A stretch of 64,000 nucleotides of DNA, from the NCBI GenBank assembly GCA_019022495.1, contig JAFEKR010000012.1:372001-436000 (forward strand), read 5' to 3'. The stretch comes from Epichloe hybrida (taxonomy: Eukaryota > Ascomycota > Sordariomycetes > Hypocreales > Clavicipitaceae). This document shows, in pieces, positions 1 through 12,208 of this stretch. Each line of letters starts with the position of its first letter. Position 1 is the first letter of the stretch. The notes under the pieces are model-generated. The model searched no databases. It saw only the letters and a list, made by a program, of their open reading frames with translations, and was not told where the DNA came from. A program made the position numbers and the translations under genes.

Positions 1-102
1 ATGTCTGGTGCGGCACGGCTGCTCGTCTGGAGGAGGAAGGGGAGGAAGACACACGGGCGGCACAGTAGGGGCTTCATTGTTGCGAGTTGTGGTGAAAGAT
101 GG

Positions 103-133
<31 letters not shown>

Positions 134-3107
134 GGCTTTACCTTTACAAGGCCAAAGCATTCGAGTAGTCATGTTTATAACGTCGAAAAGGGCAAGGACG
201 TCATTTTGTAGACATGGGGGGGGGAGGGAATGAGCGGTCAATCGGCAAATGTAGATTACAACATGAAGATGGGGGTTGGAAAGAAAAACCCGATCTAACC
301 CCAGATAAGACGAGAACATTGTACCCTGCGATTTGTACCCTGCGGTGAAGAATGACGGCATACGGAGTACGGAGTAGTCATCAGGTTGACGAACGTCTTT
401 TGACGGGACACCTAGGTCTCTCCTCGACGCAGGGAACTCGACTCCGAGAGTTACACGAGACTTATGGCATATGTACTCTGGAGGAATACACTTTCCCGAC
501 TGGGTACGGTGTTTTTGCCCCGAGACGAGTGCTCGGGGCAAGTGTATGTAGATTCGATGGAGATAGATGGAGATGGGGGAATTGTAAGATGGCGCACTCA
601 CGCTGATAATGATGGGGGGGGGGGGGCTGGACGGGCCGCGGCCGTTGGCGCCTAGTGAAACGCTAACCAAGTCGCCATCAAGCAATCAAGCACTGCCTCA
701 CTGCCTCACTGCCTCATACTCGGGTCACAGGTACATGTAATAAATAAGGGTCGGCGAGGCCAAAGGGAAAACCAACCCACCCAGGAAGGCAGAACAAGAA
801 TCCGAGGCTGCCTCAGGAACATTGCCAACGCCGGTGCATATCGGAGCTCCGTCCGTTAACAGCATGTTCACTCAACAAATGGGCAAGTTCTACCCGCACA
901 ATGCAAAGAAGCCCGAACCCCCCCCGGCCACCAAGCTCAAGCGGTGAACCCTCGACGTGGGCCGGAATTGGGCCCGTGGTCGAGCCAGCGCGTGAATTCG
1001 GCCCAAGGCGGCCTGAAGCTGGGCCTTGCGCACCCGCTGCCAGTGGCCGCCCACCAACCAACCAACCAACCACCTTGAGCTGCCCGTGATGATTCTTGAC
1101 TTCCACAACCTTCATATCCCGGGAGGGAAAAAAAATATAAACGCCTAAATCCCCAATTCTTGTAGTGGACATGTTGCATCACATTACGGATCGAGCAGCT
1201 TTGGCACACTTGCCGTAACAAAAGATGGGTTCTGGATTGGGCCGAGGAGCAACTGATGCTCGCAACACGGACTACTCCCATGCAGATGATGCCGACGTGC
1301 GTTGTAATCCGTATGTATGTACATGCAAAGCGGACAGGGGATTGATTTGTTGATTGAGTGATGATGAGAGCCTTTTTATACGGAGTACATACAGCAGAGC
1401 AGCAGCGCCATGCTACCAGCCATGGCCGCACTGTGTGTGTGACCAGGTTGTTCTTGTTCTGCCACAGCTGCGGCCGCTAATAAACAAGAATTAGTAATGC
1501 TGATTGATGGAGACGGCAACTGGGCTTTTGGACTTGCTAATAACTTACTAAATCCGTTCAACGGGTGGGCCACGAAAGGCTTGGGATTCCGTGCTTGTGC
1601 CGTTTCGCTTATTACCTTGTTGACGGAGATGCTTGCCGACACGATACAAAGTTTTGCGAGCAGGGGGGGGGTTTCGATTGATGGGAGTGGAGTGGGTGGA
1701 GTCGGTAAAAAAAAAAAAAAAAAAAAAAAGCCTTGGCAAGGGTTCTTGTGCTCCCTCCCGTACGTACTCCGTACGGACTATGTACATACGGCCTACGCAT
1801 GTCTGGTTATTATTGTTACTACCATTATCTCATTATTATTTATTACTACATACTGACTCCTGTTCTGGATACAAGCCACCGTGGCGTTTTACTCTCAGTC
1901 GAGGGGGACCAGGTGGTTCGGGCTGGCTGATTCACCCGTCGGCCGAGCTCTCGGTTTTTTTTTTTGAACTCTGCATCAAGGAAACAAGGGACATCTCGGA
2001 GAACCAACCAATTGGCAAGCAAGTTGTGGCTCGTGTCAACAAATTGTTGGCCGTTCGTTGCCACATGGGTCAAGTCAAGCATGCGCTGCGCAGCGCACCA
2101 TTCTACGGAACGGAGTACGAGACGACGAGACCGCTTCTGCTCCGTAATAAATACTACGTGTGTAATCCGTAATCCGTACGGACTACATAGGCGCAATCAA
2201 CCGATTGTTGGGAATAGGATGCGGACAGACGCCCCGTATAATTCTCCGTGGTTGTACGGATTACGGAGTACCAGACACTACTCCGTAACTAGCAGTTCGT
2301 ATCGCGACCGCTGATACGCAGGCTCGGGCGCACCCAAGTAGCAGACATCCACTATTGTTATTAAAAGTAGAGGCACGTTGACAGACCCAGACCCGGCGCC
2401 GATGCCATGCATGGCTTGTTTGGTGGCTGCGACAGTCCCTGGGTCGGTCGGTCGGTCGGTCGGTCAAGTCTTCATCCTACAGTGACAGGTGTAGCCACAC
2501 AGGCCACACAGCAACTCCCCACTATTTTTCCTTAGGGACAAGAAAACGAGGAAAGAAGTAATAATGTATAAGATGAAAGAAAATCGTGATTTTTTCAGCC
2601 CCTATCCCTAGGCATGAATCAATTAGTTAAAGGAAGTCATCCATTAGAGGGGTCGTCAGAGACTTCGTCGACGGGAGACCTGAATGAACGATTTGATCTT
2701 GCTAATAACCCGGATCAAAGGCAAAGAAGATAGTTGGCTTTCCGTATTAAACCTACAACGCCAAGACCCCGATAGAGTGTACGGAGTACAGGCCCGACTA
2801 CCCGTATAGCCTACAGCAATGGATTAAATTAATTCGTCAGTTTTACATACTATGTAGCTCTCAAGTGGTATATAGTCCATCACTTACTATATTATAGTAG
2901 GTCTATGTAATGCGTACACGCCACGTAGGGTTGGAGCATTGATTTTTGGGGTTTGGCACAGATGTTGCGACAGTCTTCTTAGAAACATGTAGGCGGCCCA
3001 TGATGGTCGGTCCAAGGGCCCCGCGACGGTCCCACTACTGGCTTCCATGTAATAATCCGTACCGCTACGGAGTACTCGTTTCAGTCGCGCCGGGCCAGAC
3101 TGGATTT

Positions 3108-3151
3108 GTCTCGCAGCCGTCTCGCAGCCGTCTCGCAGCCGTCTCGCAGCC
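3108..3151. repeat. Tandem repeat, 11 bp x 4
   Basis: Four perfect consecutive copies of GTCTCGCAGCC, followed by a degenerate fifth. It lies in the intergenic region upstream of the C2H2 regulator and has no coding context that I can support. Confidence 0.9.
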
Positions 3152-3321
3152 GCCCCAGTGGTCGGCCGCCCTGCTGCGCACCACCCAACTGGAGCCGTGG
3201 CCTGTATCGGGCCCCCGGGGTGGCGGGGAATCGCACTGTGTGCCGGCACTGTAGGGCGATGGCCTGCGTCTTTCTGCGGACCTCGTCTCACATCACCAGA
3301 ACCTGCCTCCTTCCTCTCACT

Positions 3322-3703
3322 CTCTGCCTCTGCCTCTGCCTCTGCCTCTGCCTCATCTGCTCCAACAAACTAAACAGCAATTGCGTCTGTATTGGCAGGA
3401 CTGACGCGACTCTGATAAGCGACGACCTGTAATGCTTCAATCTGTCGTCGCTGTCGGCGCATTGGATTGACATGCTTCAGTCGGCTCCTGAGCACGCCTG
3501 TTCCCTCCCGACCCTCTCAACCTGAGCCCTGAGCCTATCCATTCGATCTGACGACGACCCAACAAACTAAACTCTCTTTCCTTCTTTCTCTTTCGCCCTC
3601 TCTCTCCCCTCCCCTCCCCTCCCTTCCTCCCCCTCCTACCGCCGACACACCTCCCCGCCATCTGCCCGCCGACTCCGGGTCTGCGTCTGCGTCTGCGTCT
3701 GCG
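3322..3703. repeat. Pyrimidine-rich microsatellites
   Basis: Five CTCTGC units (3322-3351) and four TCTGCG units (3680-3703) lie within a long pyrimidine-rich stretch. Such CT tracts often lie just upstream of transcription starts in filamentous fungi, so this may be part of the promoter or 5' UTR of the downstream regulator. Confidence 0.7.
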
Positions 3704-3904
3704 TCTTCGCCTTCGTCGCTTCCTTTTCTTCGCTGCCTCTGTTTGTCTTTGTGCAGAAAGAAGGGAAGAACCAGCAGCAAACCGCCCCGCGATCGTATTA
3801 ACTTGGCAACCTGAGTGTCTCTGCACATTGTCGCTGCCCCACCACGCAGCTAGCGACAAATCATCACTTTTCGCCTCGGTCCCGCGATAAAGAGACAACT
3901 TGCC

Positions 3905-6900
3905 ATGGTTTTGGACGACTCTGGCCCAAGGCTTTCCTCTCGCGCTGCAACAATGTCGGACGCTGCTGTGAACACCAGCAACGCTCCTGCTGCCGCTCCT
4001 GCTGCCGCTGCCGCTGACGACTCTGGTGAGCTTCGAGTCCCACTTTTGGCACACTCTACCCAACCTGCATGCACTGCCCCTCCCGTTCTTGCCGTTGGCG
4101 ATACTGCTGCTGCTGCTGCTGCTGCTGCTTGGGCGGAAGACGTGCCAAGGGGGAAAAGAAAAAGAAAAAGAAAAAGAAGAAGAAGAAGAGAGAAAAGAAG
4201 CCTCGCCCACGACTTACATGGATCGTGTCCAAGAATATCACCACTCCAATTCGCATTTGTGTCGCCCCTTGTGCCTGTCAATTCAACATCAGTTGCGTTC
4301 CTATGATGGACTTGTGTCTTATGTGCTAACCATGATGCACTCCGTACAGCTTCTACAATCACCGTAAACACCAAGGCGCCAGCGGCCAACTTTCCCCCAC
4401 CCAAGACAGACAAGCCCCGCCCTCATGTTTGCGCAACTTGCCAGCGTTCCTTCGCACGTCTCGAGCACCTGAAAAGGCACGAGCGTTCCCATACCAAGGA
4501 GAAGCCATTCGAATGCCCCGAATGTGCACGATGCTTTGCCCGTCGTGATCTGCTGCTTCGCCACCAACAAAAGCTTCACCAAACCTCGACTCCGTCCTCT
4601 CGCCCTCGTAATCGACGCGAATCTGCCAGCGGTGCTACGCCTGCCCAAAATCGACGCAAAAACAGCGTCGCTGGTGTCAATAATGCGGCTGCCTCCAGCT
4701 CCACCGCAACTCCCATGAGACCCAGAGCGAACACAATAAGCCACGTGGACGGTGCCGCCATGCAAATGCTTGCCGCCTCTGCAAACGTTGCGTCGGTCGG
4801 TCGCGGAGGCATGGCTCACAGCCGCCATCCAAGTCTGGTTGGACTTCCAGTCCATAATCTAGACCACATCTTTGGCGGCATGTCGGCCGCCTTGGGCCAG
4901 AGGGGCTTGCAGCATGGGCTTCCCAAACTTGAGACATCTCAGGCGGGCAACAACGACTTTGATGCCAGCGGCCTGCGCACGGCACCCCCAATGGCGGCCG
5001 TCTTTAGCCCCGAGTTCGACTTTGAGGGTCTCTTTTTCGGTCCGGGCTCTACCATCAACCCCAATGCTCTTCATTACAACGACTCTCCACAGTCCATGGC
5101 GCTGGACCAAACCTCCCCTTTCGGGCAAAGCTTGAACGACGTGGCTTCGACCCAACAATTCGACGACGGCTTGGACTGGGTCACGGGGTTCGAACACCAA
5201 ATGACGTTCAACACCAACGAAAACGTGATTGACGGATCGAGCCCGTCAGCTATCAGCACGACGAGCCAGAGTGGGATCAGCGACGTGATGGTGGATGGAT
5301 CAAACCACCCGGCTCCTGCAGGAACGAGTACCATGTGGCAACCTTCGGTCATGGGACCACAGATGCCGAACCCGTTTGCGATGGATTTGAATGGTTCGGT
5401 CTTTCCAGACCTCCTTAGTGGTGCTCCTTTATCACCCCAGCCAGCTACTCAAAAGATCAATGACCCGTGTTCCTGCGCGCCTCCAACTTCGCTGAGCTCG
5501 TTGAGCACGCCCGTCGTATCTGGAATAAACCCTCAAAACCTGAAGAGTCCAAGTCACGGCCTCCACGCCGCTCCGGACACTCCGTCATCTCTAAACGGGG
5601 GAAACCACCACACCACTTCTCCCGTGACAACCATAACAGATGCTACCCGGACTGCCATTGTGACCATTTTTTCCCACTGTTTGCCCTTTGGTGGCCGTAA
5701 ATACTCCTCGAGCTCCTCATCAATAGGCTCTCCTACGTCACCCCACGTCCAGTCGTCGGGCGGCAACGCATCCTCAAGCCCGGCGGCTACCGCCATGACC
5801 GTGCCCTGCACCCAGGATCTCCAGAGATACGTCAAGGCCTACTTGACATGCTTTCACCCTCATCTGCCGTTCCTTCACCTTCCCACTCTTTGCTTTGACG
5901 TGTCCCCAGATTCAATAGGCTACTCCAACGGCGCAGATGGCAACGGATGCTTGCTGCTTGCCATGGCTGCCTTTGGTGCTGCCTATGAGATGGAACATGC
6001 ACAGTCGAAAGAACTGTTTGACATGGCCAAAAAGATTGTCTTTTTCTATCTCGAAGAACGAAGGAAATCCGACGCTCGCAAAGCTAATGCACGACGCAGC
6101 ACGATTGCGACCGATTCGAGATCACAGCAACAGCAAAATCAGGCCGCGTCCAGCACCCCGCTGTGGCTCGTCCAAGCCATGCTTCTCAACGTCATCTACG
6201 GACATACCTGTTCCGACAAGGTGACGAGCGACATTGCGTCCACCCTTTTCACCGCGCTTGTCGGCCTGTCCCAGTCAGCAGGGTTGATCAATCACGGCAA
6301 GGGGCATGCGTCTATGAACAGCGACAGCGACAGCGACAGCGACAGCAGCAGCAGCCTCGCGCAAGATGATGTCGACATGTCCGATGGGCCAACAAGCTGG
6401 GGACGGCGGCAGCGGCGGCAGCAGAAAGAATGGCTCGAATGGAAGTCAGTCGAGGAACACAAAAGAACCGTCTACGTCATCTTCATCTTGTCCAGCTTGG
6501 CCGTTGCCAGTTTCAACCACAGCCCTGCCTTGACCAATTCCGAAATCTCCATCGACTTGCCTTGCGACGAAGAATTCTTTGCGGCCGAATCCAGCGCCGT
6601 CTTTGCTGCCAAGGGCGGTGTCGAAGCCGCCAACCACAATCGCCTGACGTTCCTTGACTCTTTGGGCGAGCTCCTCCGTACAAATGAGAGGCAGCAACAG
6701 CAACAGCAGCAGTTCACGTCGCCCACGGCCATCCCCCCAGACCAGCCGCTGACAGAAATCAAGCCGAGCGCCTTCGGATGTCTAGTGCTGATTTATGCGC
6801 TGCACAATTACATCTGGGAAACGCGTCAACGACATCAGAATAGGACCTGGACGCACCTGGACTCGGAAAAGATGCATGGTCATGTTGAGCCAGCGTTGAA

Positions 6901-7843
6901 GGCGTGGCAGGTTGCATGGTCTAGCAACCCGCAGCACAGCATCGAGCGACCCAACCCATTTGGGCTGGGCCCAATATCCGCAGATGCCATCCCGCTCTTG
7001 GATCTAGCCTACGTCAAGCTATTTGTCGACTTTGGTCCGGCAAAGGAGAAGTTGTGGCAACGGGACTGGGACGGCATGATTGATGAGCTGTCTCGAAACT
7101 GTGAGGCGCCCGAGGAAATATTTCCATCGCCGACGTCCATGGCCGAGCCTGGCACAGAACAATCGGTGAACAATGGATTCATGGACGATCCCCCCCGCGC
7201 CTCGGAGAACTTCTCCAACGGCATGGCTGCGGACAGGAGGCCCTTTGGCACAAGTCATGACGCCGGCGGGGTAGGGCGCAGCATCACCCGGACTGAGCGC
7301 CGTCTGCGAACCGCTTCGTTCTACGCCGTCGACTCTCTTTCCATGTCAGACAAGCTCGGCGTCACGTTCGCTGACAGGACCAGCCACGAACTGCCCATGC
7401 AAACAGCGCTGTGCACAGCCGAGTGCGCCCAGGTCCTGGCCGGATGGATCACGGCGTTGCAGGACCGTGTTGGCCCGTATATCGGGGTCATTGGACAGGA
7501 CGCCATTGATTTCAGCCAGGTCCCAGCCATGATCCTTTTGGATGAAGAGGACATCAAGCTGTTGGGCAAGATTGAGGATATACTGTCCACGGCCGAAGTC
7601 AAAATCGGCATGCGGCTTGGCACCGGTTCTTCCGGCAGCATGAACGGATCCGAATCTGTCTTGTCACCAGATGGCTTCAACGGGTATGGGACCAAGATCT
7701 TGCGTCTCGCAGCATGGATGGTGAACAAATCTGCGGTGTGGCCCATGGCTCACGTTGCGGCCCATGGCTTGGACATGTATGCAAATCATGTGCGGGCAAG
7801 AGCAGAAAAGTCTGTGCTGGGCTCGGTCCCAATGATGATGTGA
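3905..7843 (+). CDS. C2H2 zinc-finger transcription factor with fungal-specific domain (AmdX/ADR1-like)
   Basis: Predicted nuclear DNA-binding regulator of 1204 residues in two exons (3905-4025 and 4350-7843). The 324-nt intron has donor GTGAGC, branch point CTAAC (4326-4330) and acceptor TACAG, and it joins a split Ala codon (G|CT) in frame. Two tandem C2H2 fingers lie at about residues 68-88 (C68, C71, H84, H88) and 96-117 (C96, C99, H112, H117), joined by a canonical THTKEKPF-like linker (SHTKEKPF). A long Ser/Pro/Asn-rich region follows. From about residue 470 to the end the sequence resembles the middle-homology domain of fungal regulators. Low-complexity tracts are a Ser-Asp repeat near residue 700 and seven Gln at 822-828. 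The pairing of two N-terminal fingers with this domain is that of Aspergillus AmdX and yeast Adr1; target genes cannot be inferred. An alternative start is the in-frame ATG at 3953, 16 residues later. Confidence 0.88.
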
Positions 7844-9097
7844 CTTGCCAATTGGATATACAGGGACAAGGAGGAAAGAGGGTATCTACTTTTTGTGTGG
7901 GGAGGGTATCTTTATCGGTGGAAGTAACTTGCTGCATCTCTTGCCTGGATGGAGAGGGATACCATACCCCTTTTGAAGTTTGAAGCAACAGCACGCGACA
8001 CGTGACGTTTATTTAAAATACACGACATGGCGGTGTATGATGGTGCGGGATTTTCGTTTTCGTCTCTTTCTCTCCCTCTTTTTTTTTTTTTTTTTTTTCT
8101 CCTCCTCCTCTTCTCTGGCCCTCCATCCTTGCCAGTCCGGCGCTCTGGCGAACCCATGTTTCCGATTTAGCAGGCATCCAAAGTCTAGCCCATTCAAAGC
8201 TGTACACGGGTGCGTTATTGCCGTACTATATTCTTTGTTTTTTTTTCGACGTATTTTTCTCCCGTCACGCTCACACGAGCGGCCTCAAAACGGCCGGTAA
8301 CGAGTCACGCAGCAACTAAACGTCTTGATGAATCCTTGGTGGGCACTGGGGGGGGGGAATGAATGGCTGGCTACTGAAGCTGACGAGTCAAAATGAGGAT
8401 GTACAGTACAAGTACAACCGGGGGGGTTGCGTAAATTTGCTGTGTGCCCTTTATTCTTATTGTTTTGTGAATAGCAAGCTCGACATGAAAATAAAATAAA
8501 AATCTCCATCAACGTGTGTTATGAAGATGCCAAGCCCTCCTTTTGCTCCCTCTCCTTTACGGCGACAGTTTCATGTTTTTTTTTTTTTTTTCCCAGAAAA
8601 GCGGTCGGCACGTATGTTGGTAAAGCGAGAGACAAAACGCAATGCAGGCGAGCGAAACAAATTGCCGATCTAGCCTCGGTAAAATATATTTGCAGACCGA
8701 ACTAGACTAGACATGCGACAACTACAGTCAAGATGTACATCTCCATGGCTTCATACTTTGTCAATTTGTTCGAGTGAGTAATTTATCTACAAACGGTGTG
8801 GCTGCGCCTATATTCACCATTCACCATTCACCATTCCCACCAGCAACAAGATGCCCGCCAGATAAAGTAAAAATAGACCCTTCATGCCCATTGGGTATAT
8901 TATATCTCACCATTTGACAACGCCTGAATCACCCACCTCTCTAACCTCGCCAAGATAAAAAAAAAGGAAAGAAACGCCTCTTGAATCATAATGCTTCGCA
9001 CACACACACACACACATGTCCATCTATTGTTTGCAAACACCATGCCCTCCAATCGCTGTACCTTCACGTGATTCTCGTCAGCGCCAAGCCGACTTTG
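7844..9097. other. Convergent intergenic region
   Basis: 3' flanks of the zinc-finger gene (+) and the arrestin gene (-). It contains T runs (for example 8079-8098), three CACCATT-like units near 8815-8836 and a short CA repeat near 9000. No gene or RNA was recognised. Transcription terminators of both genes must lie here, but fungal poly(A) sites cannot be placed by eye. Confidence 0.6.
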
Positions 9098-12000
9098 TTA
9101 TATCCCTGCCGGCGCCTGCCCTGGGCGGTGCGGTAGGTTGGCGGGCAGGTTGGGGTTGATGGAGGGGCGAGTGATTTCGAGACTCCTGCTGGGCATTCTG
9201 CCTCCGGGTGTCCTGGGATTGCGGACGTTGACTCGTCCAGATCGATCCAATATCCTCGGTGGCTGTTCGTCCGAGTCGGACCCCGAGTTGTTGTCATGCT
9301 CGTTCATGTAGCCATAATCTGCTAGGCGCGTGAAATAGTCGGCAAGACCATCGACGCTTGGTGTCCCGATCACAACATCGTATTGAGGAGGAGGCGTCAT
9401 GAGAGAAGCGACGGCTGCCTCCGGGGTATCCGCTACGAGAACCGGCGCGGGAGGAGGAGCTGTGTCCTCGTCGAACGCTGGAGGCTGGAAACTGGGTACT
9501 CGGAGCAGGTGAATCGGGCGCGGATCGCCTTGACTTCCGGGGTTACCCATAGATCGAGACGGACTGCTGCCGGTCTCAGTCACCGGGTTCGGGGACGCGT
9601 GTGCAAGGTGAGCTGCCTGTGGAGGAAGAGGAAGAGCATCATTGCCCATGTCAACGCCAGGAAGCGTGCCGGAAGATGAATTCGGCGATCCATCAGCTGC
9701 GAACGTGGCTGAATCGGAACAGCCACATGTGGACTGAAAGCGAGCTGGCTGGCTCGTCGGGCTGGAATAAGCGGGCAGGTTCGTGTTGGCCTGAGTAGCA
9801 CGGCAGTTGAGTACGGTAAAGGGCGAATCGATACTGATTTCAAAGTGCCGGCGTTTGGTCCCTGTTGGATCCTCAGGGTCGATGCGACTGATCCTCAAGA
9901 CAATCTACAAAACAACCGTGTTAATAGAGCCAAGTGGGGAAATGAGAGGGTGATGATAAAACATGTTGGGGGGGGTTTTTTTTCTTTTTTCTTTTTTTCA
10001 AGAGCAACTCACCTTGATCCAGTGATATACATTCACATTCTTCCAGCTACAGTCTGGATGAAGCCGCATTTCCTTGTTCTTCGCCATCATTTGGCAAGTA
10101 GGGAGCTGCACGTTTGCTTCCATCTCCGTGGCACCCCACATGTGCTCCAGACCCAAGTCCAAGTCACCGAGCAAGTTGTTCGTTGGCTCTGGCAAGGGCT
10201 CGGCGGATCGACCGTGTCGTGCAGCGTCTCTCGTCCGCCAAAGGTTGGCGATTTCTCGGGCTTGACGCCGTTGCTCAGGACTGGGCTCGCCGCCATGCAA
10301 CGTGTTGACTTCAGATGTCGCCCAGTTGGGGTCGAGTGGCTTACCAGCAGACTTTTCGAGCAAAAGAATCTTGCGGCCTTGGTCCTTTCGGGTAACTCGT
10401 TTATCGCTCGTCCAGTACTCTATTGACTCTGTGACGTAAACCTTGATTTTGTGCACTTGAACCTTGGCCAACGGGGTGAGCTTGAAGGCGATGGGGATCT
10501 TGGATCCGATGGGAAAACTCTTGCCCGATATCACAATGTCGTAGTGAAGTTGGTCTTCCCACTGCCTCGAAATGGAGATGGGTTCCGTCGTCTCCAGGGA
10601 CATTTGATCCGGCAATCGAACAATCGACACCTCCTTGATGCCATGCAAGTTAGGCTTGAATGCGCCGGCACGCTCGACGCTGGCATGGAGTTCCCACTTG
10701 ACAGAGCCGTACTGCAGCCTGGTAGTTTCCAGTTGGTGGTGGTCGATGGGGAGCTCAAAGGTATAATCGTAGGTCCCCGGGTAGAAGACTCTGTAGCCTT
10801 TGGCTTGGGCCGTGGACGCCACACCGTTTTCGCCTTTGCCGTAACTGCGCGACTGACTACTTTGGAGGGACAGTCTTTTGAGTTGCTTGGCTGTCAAGCC
10901 GTTTCCTGATGACGCCGTGGGTAATAAACTGACTGGGCGCTGGCGCTGGCGCTGGTGCGGCGGCAGGACAGTCAGGTTGGTGCTGCTCGAGTTTTCTGAG
11001 CCCGACTTTAGGTTGTAAGTGCATTGGTTGCCGTACTCGCTCTCCCAACCGTCGTGCATGACGTTGAAGAAGGTTAGAACTTGGGTTCTCAGGCTTTCCT
11101 CCTGGGAGAGTTCCTGTTTCAGCGGCGGAATGCCTTCGGGCCACTCGGTACGGGCGCGACCCATCAACTTGAGCTGAACTGCCTTGATCTTGACATTTTT
11201 TGTGACATCAAGCCGCAGTCTGCCGCGGAGGAGGGCAGTTCCGCTGTGGCCGTCTCGGGCCACATGACCGTCATGGTCGAAGCCGTGCAGGAAGACGTTG
11301 CGCTCGGCGAGCAAGATGGAGCACGAGACGCCACTGCCACTCGCGACGGGCTTGGGGACCTCGGTCACCAGCGAGCTCACCGCAGATTTGGCTGAGCGAA
11401 CCGACATGAGGCTGTTGCGCTGACCCGAGACGTTGTAGGCAAATGAGGGAAGGTTGACGCTCCCGACGGCAGCCATGTCTACCGCCGAGGGGTGATGATG
11501 ATGAGGTGGACGAGTTGAGTGAGGGGCGGGCTCTGAGTTTACTGACTGGGACTGGGACGACTGGGACCGGGCCTGGGTTCGGGCCTGGGTTCGGGTCTGG
11601 GTCTGGGTCTGGACAGCAGCCGATGACTCTTGAAGCACGTCGTCATAGGCCGGGGGGGGTGGTGGTACCCCTGTCGCCGCAGCAGCCGTATTATTAATAG
11701 TCGTCGTGGGGATTGGTGATGGATGCAAGCTCTCAACCTTGGATAACGAACGTCCCGAGATGGATGAAATGAACTTGCCCAGCTTGTAACTCCTGCTGTT
11801 GCGATGACTGCTGCCGCCGCCGCCGCTAGCACTGGCTGTGGTGCTGGAGCCGGGCCTGCTGTGGTCGGCGCTAATAGTCGATCTAGTCGATGATGGAATC
11901 GCCGCCGATGGCTCTAGATTTGCTGCCGCCGGCGATCTCCCGCCTCGTCCTTTCCGTGATCGAGTCCTGGGCTTGGCGTCGGATCGAAGCTCGCGAGGAA

Positions 12001-12208
12001 TGTATCCTGGTGGAAAGGTAACGACGTGAATTGCGTGCGGCCTGGCTCTTCTGGGGCCGATGAGCGGTGCAGGGAAATGTTCTCGAGACGATCTTCGCTG
12101 GTCGGCGATGGGCTCGGGGCGATAGTAGATGCCGCTGCTGTTTGTGGACTGCCAAGGGTCTGGTCGATGACGCCGCTGGTGCTGCCGTGAAGCTGCCGTC
12201 ATGTCCAT
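9098..12208 (-). CDS. Alpha-arrestin (arrestin-related trafficking adaptor)
   Basis: Predicted cytosolic adaptor of 1000 residues that recruits a Nedd4/Rsp5-type ubiquitin ligase to plasma-membrane transporters for endocytosis. It has two exons on the minus strand, 12208-10013 and 9904-9098, separated by a 108-nt phase-0 intron with donor GTGAGT and acceptor TGTAG. The arrestin fold covers about residues 270-640, and the N- and C-terminal regions are disordered and Ser/Pro-rich. Three PPxY motifs are visible: PPGY (66-69), PPAY (185-188) and PPQY (904-907). There is also an LPAY variant (775-778). PPxY motifs are the known docking sites for WW domains of Rsp5/HulA. Its sequence differs from Aspergillus CreD and PalF as I remember them. 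It may belong to the Art2/Art8 or Art3/Art6 groups, but I cannot settle that. The start is the first ATG upstream of the long open frame. Confidence 0.85.

Larger units (their letters stand above)
1..3904. other. Repeat-rich intergenic region, no gene recognised
   Basis: No reading frame here looks like a conserved protein. Visible content is a 29-nt T run (105-133), a 23-nt A run (1707-1729), six GGTC units (2442-2465), a tandem 11-mer (3108-3151), pyrimidine-rich microsatellites (3322-3703), and several copies of the 9-mer TACGGAGTA or its complement (361, 368, 1379, 1765, 2262, 2780, 3066). The stretch 2520-2900 is visibly more AT-rich than its surroundings and may be a decayed insertion, but I recognise nothing in it. 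The CT-rich tract at about 3570-3640 is probably the promoter or leader of the zinc-finger gene that follows. Confidence 0.6.

Noticed and set aside
74..685. 203-codon minus-strand open frame
   Set aside because: It contains a poly-Lys stretch created by the T run at 105-133 and no recognisable protein features.
3108..3151. CRISPR-like array
   Set aside because: The units are directly adjacent without spacers, and the genome is eukaryotic; it is a simple tandem repeat.
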